From contig JADZAS010000019.1 of NCBI GenBank assembly GCA_020852515.1, positions 1-55,736 of the forward strand: 55,736 bases of DNA. The letters run 5' to 3'. The notes beneath the pieces are model-generated. The model worked only from the letters and a program-made list of their open reading frames with translations, did not search any database and was not told the DNA's origin. Below, one piece after another: positions 16,626 to 25,356 of this stretch (position 1 is its first letter; the number at the start of each line of letters is the position of its first letter). Source of the DNA: Phycisphaerales bacterium (GTDB lineage Bacteria; Planctomycetota; Phycisphaerae; Phycisphaerales; UBA5793). The translations under genes and the position numbers were made by a program.

Positions 16626-17657
16626 TCAGGACCAGCGCAGCACGATCTTACCGAACTGCTCGCCCGCCTCGAGCCGTTCGTAGGCTGCCGGGGCGTCGGC
16701 GGCGTCGAAGACCTGATCGATGACCGGCCGCAAGGCTCCCGCTCTGAAGAGCGCGGTCACCTGGGCGAACTCGTCCATGTCACCCATGGTCGAACCGAGG
16801 AGGCGCAACTGGTTCCAGAAGATGCGCGTCAGGTCCGTGGTCGCGGCGGGGCCGGAGGTGCAGCCGGGCGTGACGAGTGCGCCGCCGCGCGCCATCGACT
16901 TGATGCATGACAGGTGCACGGCCTTGCCGACGGAGTCGAGCACGACATCCACGCCGCGCTTGCCCGTCAGGCCGCGCACGGCGCGCGACCAGTCCTCACC
17001 GGTGTCGAGAACGCCGTGAGCCGCACCGAGTTCGGTTGCCTTGTCCAGTTTCCACTGGTGCCGGCTCGTGACGATGACCGGACAGCCAAAGTGCCGAGCG
17101 ATCGCAAGGCCCGCCAGGGCCACGCCACCGCCGATGCCGGTGATGAGCACGGTCTGCCCGGCCTGAAGCTCGGCCCGAGTGATGAGGCAGCGCCAGGCCG
17201 TGAGAAACGTCAGGCCAAATGCCGCCGCTTCGGTTGGATCACCGTCGTTCCCGACGTCGAGCAGTTGATTGACCGGTGCGACGAAGCGCTCAGCGTTGGC
17301 GCCGTTGGTGTGCTCGCCGATCATGCTGATATCGGCCAGCGCCGGCCGCGCATCGGGGTGAGCCGCCGCGGGCAGGGGGGTGGCGGCGTTCATGATGACC
17401 CGCCGCCCGAGCCACGCCTCATCCACTCCCGGCCCGATGGATTCGACCATGCCGCAGCCGTCTGAGCCGCCGATGCGTGGAAATGTCTCGACGCCAGGCA
17501 GGCCGCGGCCGACCCAGAGATCGAGATGGTTCAGCGCCGACGCCTCGGTGGCGATGACCGCCTCCCCGGCCGCAGCGCGCGGCTCGGGCCAGTCGTCCGC
17601 GAAACGGACATTGCGATGGACCGGTGTTCCCTGACGCTCGACGAGCACGGCGCGCAT
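16626..17657 (-). CDS. MDR-superfamily oxidoreductase (zinc-ADH/quinone-reductase-like)
   Basis: 343 residues. The N-terminal GroES-like domain (GEAVIATEASALNHLDLWVGRG, IGGSDGCGMVESIG) is followed by a Rossmann domain with the nucleotide-binding GIGGGVALAG near residue 175 and a DVVLDSVG segment. The four-cysteine structural zinc loop of classical alcohol dehydrogenases is absent. It ends FGKIVLRW, typical of quinone-oxidoreductase-like members that use NAD(P)H. Substrate unknown; no pathway neighbours. Confidence 0.88.
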   Translation of the reverse strand: MRAVLVERQGTPVHRNVRFADDWPEPRAAAGEAVIATEASALNHLDLWVGRGLPGVETFPRIGGSDGCGMVESIGPGVDEAWLGRRVIMNAATPLPAAAHPDARPALADISMIGEHTNGANAERFVAPVNQLLDVGNDGDPTEAAAFGLTFLTAWRCLITRAELQAGQTVLITGIGGGVALAGLAIARHFGCPVIVTSRHQWKLDKATELGAAHGVLDTGEDWSRAVRGLTGKRGVDVVLDSVGKAVHLSCIKSMARGGALVTPGCTSGPAATTDLTRIFWNQLRLLGSTMGDMDEFAQVTALFRAGALRPVIDQVFDAADAPAAYERLEAGEQFGKIVLRWS

Positions 17658-17748
17658 GCGATCTCCTTGTTTCCGCGCGATGTTGGATGCGCCGAGATCG
17701 TAGACCCCGCGGCAGGGACCGCGAGCCGTGAGGGGGTGTCGCCGTGAT

Positions 17749-17893
17749 GAAGGGGTGAAGGGGTGACCCGTGAAGCCGTGTTCGCGCCTGATTCACTTGG
17801 CGCCAGCCGCGCTGGCCGCCATTCGTGAGCCACGTCAAACAGCCGAGCAGGAGAGCATCCGCGCGTGACAACCACTCACCCCTTCACCCCCTC
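17749..17893. repeat. Inverted repeat flanking a 110-nt spacer
   Basis: GGTGAAGGGGTGA near 17754-17766 is mirrored by TCACCCCTTCACC near 17877-17889, with further G-rich and C-rich extensions. It lies between divergent genes (MDR oxidoreductase and VOC protein). No T-tract, so it is not an obvious terminator. Confidence 0.55.
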
Positions 17894-17940
17894 AGGCCCC
17901 GGCCTCACCCATCACGCAACGCCGCGACTAGACTCGGAAC

Positions 17941-18390
17941 ATGACCATCAAACGACTCGATCACATCAGCGTCGTTGTGGAAGACCTCCCGGCCGCGATC
18001 GACTTCTTCACCGCGCTGGGCATGGAGATCGAAGGCGAGGCGCCGATCGAAGGCCCCTGGGTGGACCGCATCAATGGGATCAAAGGCATCAAAGTGCACA
18101 TCGTGATGATGCGAACCCCCGACGGCCACGGCCGGCTGGAGCTTACCAGGTTCCACCATCCGCCGCTCGTCGCGATCGAGCCGGCCGCCGCCCCGCCCAA
18201 CGCAGCGGGTCTGCGAAGCATTATGTTCGCGGTCGAGAACGTGGATGACGCCGTCGCCCGACTCCGCGCCAAAGGCGGCGAACTCATCGGCGAAGTCGTC
18301 CAGTACCAGAACCTCTACCGGCTCTGCTACATGCGCGGCCCCGCGGGCATCATCGTCGCCCTGGCCGAGGAACTCGCGTCCGGGACTTAA
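17941..18390 (+). CDS. VOC (glyoxalase/dioxygenase fold) protein
   Basis: 149 residues. Two beta-alpha-beta-beta-beta halves are visible: DHISVVVEDLPAAIDFFTALG at the start, and FAVENVDDAVARLRAKGGELIGEV then YLCYMRGPAGIIVALAEEL at the end. Candidate metal ligands are His8 (LDHIS), the Glu in RLELTRF and the final Glu in ALAEEL. The family includes glyoxalase I, methylmalonyl-CoA epimerase and fosfomycin-resistance proteins; the sequence does not decide among them. Confidence 0.85.
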   Translation: MTIKRLDHISVVVEDLPAAIDFFTALGMEIEGEAPIEGPWVDRINGIKGIKVHIVMMRTPDGHGRLELTRFHHPPLVAIEPAAAPPNAAGLRSIMFAVENVDDAVARLRAKGGELIGEVVQYQNLYRLCYMRGPAGIIVALAEELASGT

Positions 18391-18447
18391 GTGAGTAGGT
18401 CAGTGAGTACGTCAGGTGCAACCTGACTGTTGGGCGTGTGTTGGAGC
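18391..18447 (-). repeat. Dispersed palindromic repeat, copy 1
   Basis: Right after the VOC stop. The core GTCAGGT-GCA-ACCTGAC (18411-18427) is a 7-bp hairpin. On the minus strand it is preceded by CTCCAACACACGCC, the same context as copy 2 at 52257-52300. A third copy is at 53598-53640. Confidence 0.8.
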
Positions 18448-18520
18448 GATGGCGTGGGCGCGTGGATGGGCCCGGAGGGCAACGACCTCCGGTTGCCGGT
18501 CGCAGCCTGAGCACGGCCTC

Positions 18521-19897
18521 TCAGCCGCTGGTTTCGCCGGCCTTGATCAGGCCCAGGCGCAGGAGAATGGGGCCGAAGCATTCGAAGATGGCGATCGTTG
18601 CCAGCAGCAGGCTCGACAGGCTGGCGCTCCAGGTGAAGTCGCGAAAGAGGCTCTCGATCGTGGTCGCCAGAGCCAGCGAGACGCCGGCCTGCGGGATGAA
18701 CGCAGTCCAGATCCAATTCCGCGCGGGGCTGGGCATGCGAAACACGCGGCTGCCCAGGGTGATCCCGCCCCACACGGCCGCCGACCGCAGCGCGACCAGC
18801 GCCAGCGCGAGCGGCCAGAGTTCGCCCAGGGCCGCAAGATCGATTTTCGCCCCGGCCATGGCGAAGAAGATGCAGTACACCGGCAGGGAGACTTCATCGA
18901 CGGAGTGGAAGAGTTCTTCGCTCTGCTCGGGCCAGAGGTTCGAAAGGATGAACCCGGCCGAGAGGGCGACGAGCAGCGGCTCGAAGTGAGCCGACTCGCT
19001 CACGAGCACGATGCCCAGCGACATGGCGAGCACGAACAGGAGCATGTGCCGGCTGAGGCGATGCAGGACGGTGGACATGAGCGCGCCCAGCAGCGCTCCG
19101 CCGCCGATCGAGCCCAGCAGGTGCCACGCGAGATCTTTGATGATCGTGCCTTGCGACGCCGCCTCGCCGCCGAGCAGGATGCTCACGCCGATGCCGCTGG
19201 CGATGGTGAAGAGCACGACCACGACGAGGTCTTTGACAACCGTGACGGCGAGGCTTGTTTCAGACATCGGGCCGCTGCTGCTCAGTTCGCTGAGCATGGC
19301 GACCAGCACCGCAGGCGAGTTGGACGTCGCGAGCACCGCAGCCATGAGGCAGACGACGATGAGTTCAGCACGCGGCAGTTCGCCCAGAAAGCCCAGCAGG
19401 CCCCGGCCCAGAAACAGCCCGATGAAAACCATGGAAAGCACGGCGACGATGACGATGGTGAGCATCCCCAGCACCCTGCCCAGACCGCGGCGGAGCAGTT
19501 CGATCTTGATCTCGCCGCCCGCAGTCAGGCCGATCAGGACGATCGCCAGCGAACTGAAGACGCGCAGGTGTTCCATCTGCGGTTTGGGGAGGATCGGCCG
19601 GATGTCGGCGGTGAAGAGCGTAATGAACGACGGGCCAATGAGCAGGCCGAACGCGAGATAGCCGGTGATGCGCGGCAAGTGGAGGAGTTTGAAGACCTTG
19701 CCCGTCAGCCACGCGCCGATGAGGATGAACGCAAGCGTGGTCGTCGTGGCCACGAGGTCGTACTCGGGCGCGGAAAAGGGCCGGTTCATCGCGTCGAGGT
19801 AGCGCGCCGACGCGTAGCCGGGCGTGAAGTGGCGCAGCACGCCGATGGCCAGCAGCAGCATGAGCAGAACCGCGAGCAGGCGTGCGAGGGTCTTCAA
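18521..19897 (-). CDS. CPA2-type cation:proton antiporter (second of pair)
   Basis: 458 residues from TTG 19897, which overlaps the upstream gene's stop (TTGA). An upstream ATG at 19960 is possible, but it would add a charged leader and overlap 67 bp. About 12 hydrophobic segments are present. Family landmarks are LPRITGYLAFGLLIGP at ~residue 70, an AVLATSNSPAVLVAM helix, and an SAGFILSNLWPEQS region. These match Kef/NhaA-type antiporters that exchange K+ or Na+ for H+. The TrkA regulatory domain of Kef proteins is absent; regulation may come from the EIIA and PII-like genes in the same operon. Confidence 0.88.
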   Translation of the reverse strand: MKTLARLLAVLLMLLLAIGVLRHFTPGYASARYLDAMNRPFSAPEYDLVATTTTLAFILIGAWLTGKVFKLLHLPRITGYLAFGLLIGPSFITLFTADIRPILPKPQMEHLRVFSSLAIVLIGLTAGGEIKIELLRRGLGRVLGMLTIVIVAVLSMVFIGLFLGRGLLGFLGELPRAELIVVCLMAAVLATSNSPAVLVAMLSELSSSGPMSETSLAVTVVKDLVVVVLFTIASGIGVSILLGGEAASQGTIIKDLAWHLLGSIGGGALLGALMSTVLHRLSRHMLLFVLAMSLGIVLVSESAHFEPLLVALSAGFILSNLWPEQSEELFHSVDEVSLPVYCIFFAMAGAKIDLAALGELWPLALALVALRSAAVWGGITLGSRVFRMPSPARNWIWTAFIPQAGVSLALATTIESLFRDFTWSASLSSLLLATIAIFECFGPILLRLGLIKAGETSG

Positions 19898-21228
19898 GAC
19901 GGCGCTCCTGCAGCCTCGGGGCGCGGCGACGGCGCCGTCGAGGACTCTCCGCGCCACCATGAAAAGGCGAAAGGCAGCAGCTCGCTCAGCGCGCCAACGA
20001 GCAGCACGACGGTGAGCAGTTCCTGGTTGAATGGCGAAGGTTCATCCACCACCACGGCTACGCCCAGCGCCACCGCCACCAGCGACTGACGCATCGGCGC
20101 CAGATACAGCGGACTGGCCGCGGGCAGCGCCGTCCGCTGCCCGCGCAGGCTCCAGCGCATGAGCGGCGACTTGACGGCCAGTCGGCTGAGCACCAGCGCC
20201 GCCACAAGCAGCCAGCCCCACACGCCGATGCGCGGATCGACGAACACGCCCGCCAGCAGCGCAAAGAGAATCGCCACCGTCTGCTCGGCGCGGAGCACGA
20301 AGCGGTCGAACTCGCGCAGTTTGGGTCCGCCAAGATTGGTGATCACGACGCCGCAGATCATCGCTGCAAACAGGGGGGACACGCCCAGTTCCGACGCGAT
20401 GCCGCTCATCAGAGCGATCATCGCGATGTAGACGACGAACATCTCGCGCCGCTCGCGCCCCGCCTGCTGGAGCAGGAAGCGGCCGATGATGCCCATCGTG
20501 CTGGCAAGCAGGACCGTCGCCAGCAGCCGCAGCGCGCTGGTGGACAGAGAGAATCCCAGTTCGCCGATGTTGTTTCGCGTGGGAATGAGAATGAGCAGGC
20601 CGTGCAGCGCCACAGCGGTCATGGCCGCCAGACCCGCGCCCGCCTGCACGAGCACCGCCAGATGCATGCCCGAAGCCTTGCGCTCTTCGCCCAGCGAGCG
20701 CGTCTCCGCGGCCCAGCCGATGCCGGCGGTGATGAGCAGGCCGATGGGCGCCACCCACCATGCCGGCGCCGTGTGGACGAGGAAGAAGGCCAGCACGAGT
20801 GCGCTCAGGCCGCCGATGAGGATGATCGCGACGAGCGAATCGAACAGCACCCAGCGGCGCACGTTGGCAGGGACGGCTCGCATGAGCGCTCCGCGCGCCT
20901 GCAGGCCGATGATCGCGCCGATCCAGCCCAGGCCGAAAGTCAGCGCCGGCCGCACTTCGAGGAGCATGTCTTCGGTGACCACGTTGGCGCCCCACCGGCC
21001 GAGCAGAAAGCCGATGAGCACGGCGAGCCAGCCCCCGCTGAGGTAGCGCGCGGTGAGGCGGTGGCGCTGAAAGCGGTAGAAGGACTTGCTCGTCGCCGCC
21101 AGGGCGAGCATCGACAGCACGAGCATGGCCGCGAAGATGCGCAGCGCGCCGCTGTCCGCGCCTGCTTCCGCGGCGAGGCAGAGCGCCGCACACCACTGCT
21201 GTTGGTCGATGGGCATGGATGCGTGCAT
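19894..21228 (-). CDS. CPA2-type cation:proton antiporter homologue (first of pair)
   Basis: 444 residues with ~12 hydrophobic segments, including FGLGWIGAIIGLQARGALM, VLAFFLVHTAPAWWVAPIGLLITAGIGWA and FAAMICGVVITNLGGPKLREFDRFV. It resembles the sodium/hydrogen exchanger family but is more diverged than the downstream partner. It ends in a short Ser/Pro/Glu tail. It sits 15 bp after the PII-like gene and overlaps the next antiporter by 4 nt. The two antiporters may form a heteromeric complex (inference from coupling). Confidence 0.8.
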   Translation of the reverse strand: MHASMPIDQQQWCAALCLAAEAGADSGALRIFAAMLVLSMLALAATSKSFYRFQRHRLTARYLSGGWLAVLIGFLLGRWGANVVTEDMLLEVRPALTFGLGWIGAIIGLQARGALMRAVPANVRRWVLFDSLVAIILIGGLSALVLAFFLVHTAPAWWVAPIGLLITAGIGWAAETRSLGEERKASGMHLAVLVQAGAGLAAMTAVALHGLLILIPTRNNIGELGFSLSTSALRLLATVLLASTMGIIGRFLLQQAGRERREMFVVYIAMIALMSGIASELGVSPLFAAMICGVVITNLGGPKLREFDRFVLRAEQTVAILFALLAGVFVDPRIGVWGWLLVAALVLSRLAVKSPLMRWSLRGQRTALPAASPLYLAPMRQSLVAVALGVAVVVDEPSPFNQELLTVVLLVGALSELLPFAFSWWRGESSTAPSPRPEAAGAPS

Positions 21229-21243
21229 GTCCAGATCACCTGC

Positions 21244-21585
21244 TCAGGTTCGAATCGGACCCCACGACTCATCCACCGGCAGCGAGATCGCGATCGGCTG
21301 CTGGTCCGGCTCCATGTCATCCACGTAGCGGCGCAGTTCCGCAATTTCGTCGAGATTGGTCAGCGAAATGACCACGCGGCTGCCCGTGTGCTGCGGTAGC
21401 AGGGCGGCGAGGCCGGCGAACATCGGCATGTCCTGCCGCAGAATCGCGCCCAGCCCCTTGGACTCGACCACCGTTGCGCCGGTGATGCCCACGTCGAGCA
21501 TGCCGGTGACGAGTTCGTCGAGCGCCGCCTCGGTGCGCGCAATGAGGATGAGCAGTCGCACTTTGGACTTGCCGTCTTCATCCAT
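21244..21585 (-). CDS. PII-like signalling protein
   Basis: 113 residues from ATG 21585. KVRLLILIARTEAALDELVTGMLDVGITGATVVESKGLGAIL has the ferredoxin-like beta-alpha-beta pattern of PII-superfamily proteins, including the GATVVESKG segment that precedes the T-loop region in GlnB and SbtB relatives. It lacks the uridylylated-tyrosine T-loop sequence of GlnB/GlnK. It may sense a nucleotide or ion and act on the adjacent antiporters (inference). The start overlaps the EIIA gene by 8 nt. Confidence 0.7.
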   Translation of the reverse strand: MDEDGKSKVRLLILIARTEAALDELVTGMLDVGITGATVVESKGLGAILRQDMPMFAGLAALLPQHTGSRVVISLTNLDEIAELRRYVDDMEPDQQPIAISLPVDESWGPIRT

Positions 21586-22042
21586 GCGAGCGATCCTCTG
21601 CGAGCAGGCTCTCGTAGAGTTGGTTTGCATCTTCCGACGATCGAAGGCGGTTGCGGGCGGGCTCGGCACGGACGATCCGCGCCAGCCGCGCAAGCAGGCG
21701 CACGTGGTCCCAGGGGTCGCTCGTCGGGCCGAACATGCAGAAGATGAGATCCGAGACCGGGTGATGCGCCACGCCGAAACTCACGCCCGGCTTGAGCAGC
21801 GCCACGGTCACCATGGTCTTGTCGATCTCGGCCGCCAGCGCGTGCGGAAAGGCGACGCCTTCGGGAGTCGAAGTCGGCATCTGCTTCTCCCGCGCGATGA
21901 GCCGCTGCACCAGCGCTTCGCCGCGCAACGCCGGAATCATCGAATCGACCGCCCCGGCCAGGCGCCGAAACAGGTCGTCGCGCGACTCAACGTCGTCAAA
22001 GATGAAGGTCAGTTCAGGACGGATATAGGGCTGCAGCGCCAT
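21578..22042 (-). CDS. PTS EIIA domain protein (fructose/nitrogen type)
   Basis: 154 residues from ATG 22042. REKQMPTSTPEGVAFPHA places the candidate phosphorylated histidine at 67, as in the EIIA-Fru/EIIA-Ntr family (PF00359). It is followed by GVSFGVAHHPVSDLIFCMFGP and HVRLLARLARIV, also typical. No PTS permease, HPr or EI is in the window, so it probably regulates rather than transports sugar. As first gene of the antiporter operon, it suggests phosphorylation-linked control of ion transport (inference). Confidence 0.88.
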   Translation of the reverse strand: MALQPYIRPELTFIFDDVESRDDLFRRLAGAVDSMIPALRGEALVQRLIAREKQMPTSTPEGVAFPHALAAEIDKTMVTVALLKPGVSFGVAHHPVSDLIFCMFGPTSDPWDHVRLLARLARIVRAEPARNRLRSSEDANQLYESLLAEDRSHG

Positions 22043-22138
22043 GGCAGGGCAGCATAGCGTCCTGGCGGTGATTTGAACAGTTCCCTTGGCTTGCGGCGCT
22101 GTGCCCGGCCGCGCTGGCCGCGATACTGTCCTGCGAAG

Positions 22139-23026
22139 ATGATCGACATCGTCCACGACGACAACCTCCGCTTCCTCCAGGGCTGCGCCGACGGATCGTT
22201 CAATCTCATCTACATCGACCCGCCGTTCAACACCGGCGCCAGCCGCTCGCACGCGCGGATTCGAACCGTGCGCGATGAGCAGTCCGGCGACCGGATCGGC
22301 TTTGGCGGACGCCGATACCGCACGCAGACCAGCGCGCGGACGTCGTATGAAGACGCGTTCGACGATTACCTCGGGTTCCTCGAGCCGCGATTGATCGAGG
22401 CGCGGCGGGTGCTGGCCGCGGACGGGTCGCTCTTTGTGCATCTCGACGCGCGCGAGGTGCACTACGTCAAGGTGCTGCTCGACGGCATCTTTGGCCGCGA
22501 ATCGTTCATGAACGAAATCATCTGGGCCTACGACTACGGCGGCCGGTCGAAGCGGCGCTGGCCGGCCAAGCACGATTCGATCCTGTGGTACGCCCGCGAC
22601 GAGGCGAACTACACGTTTGAATACGATGCGATCGATCGCGTCCCGTACATGGCGCCCGATCTCGTGGGCCCCGAGAAGGCCGCGCGCGGCAAGACGCCCA
22701 CCGACGTCTGGTGGCACACCATCGTCCCCACCAACAGCCGCGAGCGCACCGGCTATCCAACGCAAAAGCCCGTGGGCCTGCTCGAACGCGTCGTGCGCGT
22801 GCACTCGCGCCCAGGCGATCGGTTGCTGGACTTCTTTGCCGGCAGCGGAACGCTGGGCGAGGCGGCGCGGCGCCACGGCCGGCGCTGCACGCTGGTCGAC
22901 TCCAACCCCGCAGCCATCGAGATCATGCGCCGCAGGTTCGCTGCCTGTCTCGATGCGCCAGCGCCCACGGTGCAGGTCAGTGCGGCTGGCGCCAACTCGC
23001 TCGCCGCGGAAGGAGAATCGAAGTGA
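22139..23026 (+). CDS. DNA adenine methyltransferase, beta-class, orphan
   Basis: 295 residues from ATG 22139. Catalytic motif IV DPPFN is at residues 27-31 and the SAM-binding motif FFAGSGT is near the C-terminus; this order marks the beta class of N6-adenine (or N4-cytosine) methyltransferases. YPTQKPVGLLERVV is the usual segment before motif I. No restriction endonuclease or specificity subunit is nearby, so it is likely a solitary or regulatory enzyme. The stop overlaps the GTG start of the next gene (GTGA). Confidence 0.92.
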   Translation: MIDIVHDDNLRFLQGCADGSFNLIYIDPPFNTGASRSHARIRTVRDEQSGDRIGFGGRRYRTQTSARTSYEDAFDDYLGFLEPRLIEARRVLAADGSLFVHLDAREVHYVKVLLDGIFGRESFMNEIIWAYDYGGRSKRRWPAKHDSILWYARDEANYTFEYDAIDRVPYMAPDLVGPEKAARGKTPTDVWWHTIVPTNSRERTGYPTQKPVGLLERVVRVHSRPGDRLLDFFAGSGTLGEAARRHGRRCTLVDSNPAAIEIMRRRFAACLDAPAPTVQVSAAGANSLAAEGESK

Positions 23027-25356
23027 ATTCGCGTCAAAATGTCCGGCGCCTCGCATTCGCGCTCTGGCTGGTCGTCGCCGCGCCCTGCCTGATGGCACAA
23101 ACAGACTTGCGGCCCCTCGCGGAGCAGCCTTTTCACGGCCTGCTCGTGCGCGATGATCCGGCGGGGCTGCTCGTCGGCTGGATCCTGCCCGGCCCGCTCA
23201 ATGGTCATGGTTTCACTTCCGACGTCGTCAACCGCGGCGATCTCATCCTGGCCGTCAACGGTCAGAAGATGGATCGCGGTGCATTCGAGCAGTTCATGCT
23301 CGACGCGAGGCCGGGCGATCGCGTGGAGCTGCACGTGCGGCGCACGGCGGGCAATCCAGAAACAGCCGTGCCTGCCGCCGGCGCGGGTGGCGAAGAGGCG
23401 GACTACGAGATCACGCTCGCATCGCGCGCGGAATGGTCGGGGCCGGTTGCGCACGTGCAGCCTGAAGCGCCGCCTTTCGAACCCGACAAGGTCGTGCCGG
23501 AGACGGCGCAGAGCGGCATTCTCGAGAACTACATTCGCGCGCGGGTACTGGAGCACGACCTGACCGAGCCGATCGACCAACTGCTCGATTATTTCCGCAC
23601 GACCGTTGAGAAGAACGCCGGGGCCAACATGCTCTCGCGCGTGCGTTACGGCTTTCACCGGCCGGGCCGGCTCGCCGAACTGCAGCGGACCATCACCGCC
23701 CCGCTCAGCGCGCTGCCCAATGATCCCGCGCTGATTCTCGATCAGGCGGCTGCGAATCTCGATTGTCCGCCGCCGCGCCCGCCGCTGCCGGTTGATTGCG
23801 GCGATGTGCAGCAGACGCTCGATCTCGCCGCAGGGGCCATCGAACAGGCGAACCTCCACCTCGAAACCGCCTTCGGCGGCATTGATTACACCCTGCGCGA
23901 ATCGCTGCCAGTGACGATGATCGACATCACCGACACGGTCGCGCACGACCTCTACATCCACGGCCATCCCGAGGCCAAGCGGCTCATCGGCGGCCTGCGC
24001 GCCAGTCTCAGCATCGATTACCACGCGTTGCTGGCGGCGGCGTCGAACTTGGCCGGCTTCATGCAGCCCGGCAACACCGCACCTGCGGATGCGGCGAGAG
24101 TGCCCGTGCCTGATGCCCTCGCCGGCGCCGTGCAGGGAGAGATTCTCGGCGCGCGACAGGTAGGCGAAGAATGGATCATTTACGGCGGCCCGAACGCCAA
24201 TTCGTACGACATGACGCGCATCGCCGCCGTGATCGACCTGGGCGGCAACGACTCGTATCGATGGCCGCAGGAAGCGCGGCCCGATGCACAACTGATCGTG
24301 GACTTCGCCGGCGATGATTCATACGCGAGCCCGGCTCGCGGCCCGGCCAGCGCGCTGCTTGGCGTGAGTCTCATCGTGGACCAGGTGGGCAACGACCTTT
24401 ACGAAGGCGCTGAGCGCTCATGCGGCGTAGGCGTCATGGGCGTCGGCCTGATTGTCGATAAGGCCGGCGCGGATACGTATCGCGGCACGCGCTGGTCGAT
24501 CGGCGCCGCCTTCTACGGCCTCGGCGCCATCATCGACGGCGGCAACGAGAGCGACACCTACATCGCCGAGTTGATGAGCCAGGGTGTCGGCGGGCCGCGC
24601 GGCTTTGGCGCCATCATCGATCAGAACGGCCGCGACCTCTATCGCGTGAACGGGCCGGCGCCATCGGCGTACGGCACGCCCGCCGTGTTTGTCGGTTTCA
24701 GCCAGGGTGTGGGCGTCGGCGTTCGGCTCTACGACTCGGGCGGCATCGGCGTGATCTCCGATCTCGGCGGCGATGACCGCTACGAAGGCGGCGAGTTCTG
24801 TCAGGGAGGCGGCTACTACTGGGCCCTGGGCATCCTCCACGACGCCGGCGGCAACGACCTTTACTACGGCAATCGATACGGTCAGGCGTGGGCGGCCCAC
24901 CAGGCGCTGGGCATCCTCGCCGATGATGCGGGCGACGACACCTACTGGTCAATGACGGCCGCGAGCCAGAGCGGTTCGTGGGACATCAGCGCCACGCTGC
25001 TGATCGACCGGGCCGGCAACGATTCCTACCAGGCCGACGGACTGGCCCAGGGCGGAGCATCGCAGCAGGCCATCGCGTGGCTGGTCGATCTCGATGGGGT
25101 TGATCGCTATGTCGCGCCCGCCGGCGCCACGCGCGGCCAGTCGGGCGGCAACGACTATCACTTCGCCGAGACCGGCTGCTACAGCTGGTCAGTGTTCCTC
25201 GACGCCGGCGGCACGGAAGATTTCTACTCTGCCGAGCGGTCCAACGGTCAAACCGAAGCCACCGGCAGCCCGAATCACGAAACCCCCCAGGCCAGCCCGC
25301 TGCACGGCCTGTTCATCGACACGAACGAACGAGTGATGCTGGAATTCAAGTGGTAA
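23023..25356 (+). CDS. Secreted protein: PDZ domain plus GxDxY repeats
   Basis: 777 residues from GTG 23023, which has AAGGAG upstream and overlaps the methyltransferase stop. A signal peptide (~1-26, ending LMAQ) is followed by a PDZ domain at ~38-125 (GLLVGWILPGPLNGHGF, RGDLILAVNGQKMDRG). A helical middle leads to a long C-terminal repeat region (~400-740). Units there have the form (G/A)GxDxY, about ten times, for example GGNDSYRW, AGDDSYAS, VGNDLYEG, GGDDRYEG, AGNDSYQA. They alternate with (L/I)xxIxDxxGxD and QGxG segments. The Asp/Asn-Gly pattern recalls Ca-binding beta-solenoids, but is not the RTX nonapeptide. Confidence 0.8.
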   Translation: MNSRQNVRRLAFALWLVVAAPCLMAQTDLRPLAEQPFHGLLVRDDPAGLLVGWILPGPLNGHGFTSDVVNRGDLILAVNGQKMDRGAFEQFMLDARPGDRVELHVRRTAGNPETAVPAAGAGGEEADYEITLASRAEWSGPVAHVQPEAPPFEPDKVVPETAQSGILENYIRARVLEHDLTEPIDQLLDYFRTTVEKNAGANMLSRVRYGFHRPGRLAELQRTITAPLSALPNDPALILDQAAANLDCPPPRPPLPVDCGDVQQTLDLAAGAIEQANLHLETAFGGIDYTLRESLPVTMIDITDTVAHDLYIHGHPEAKRLIGGLRASLSIDYHALLAAASNLAGFMQPGNTAPADAARVPVPDALAGAVQGEILGARQVGEEWIIYGGPNANSYDMTRIAAVIDLGGNDSYRWPQEARPDAQLIVDFAGDDSYASPARGPASALLGVSLIVDQVGNDLYEGAERSCGVGVMGVGLIVDKAGADTYRGTRWSIGAAFYGLGAIIDGGNESDTYIAELMSQGVGGPRGFGAIIDQNGRDLYRVNGPAPSAYGTPAVFVGFSQGVGVGVRLYDSGGIGVISDLGGDDRYEGGEFCQGGGYYWALGILHDAGGNDLYYGNRYGQAWAAHQALGILADDAGDDTYWSMTAASQSGSWDISATLLIDRAGNDSYQADGLAQGGASQQAIAWLVDLDGVDRYVAPAGATRGQSGGNDYHFAETGCYSWSVFLDAGGTEDFYSAERSNGQTEATGSPNHETPQASPLHGLFIDTNERVMLEFKW

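Noticed and set aside
18416-20089. 557-codon plus-strand frame rich in Glu/Gln/Arg/Asp
   Set aside because: Antisense to the antiporter gene, whose own frame has clear TM segments and family motifs.
24180-25200. Tandem GxDxY units considered as a DNA repeat or CRISPR
   Set aside because: The repetition is at protein level with variable DNA; no constant repeat/spacer structure. No CRISPR array seen anywhere in the window.
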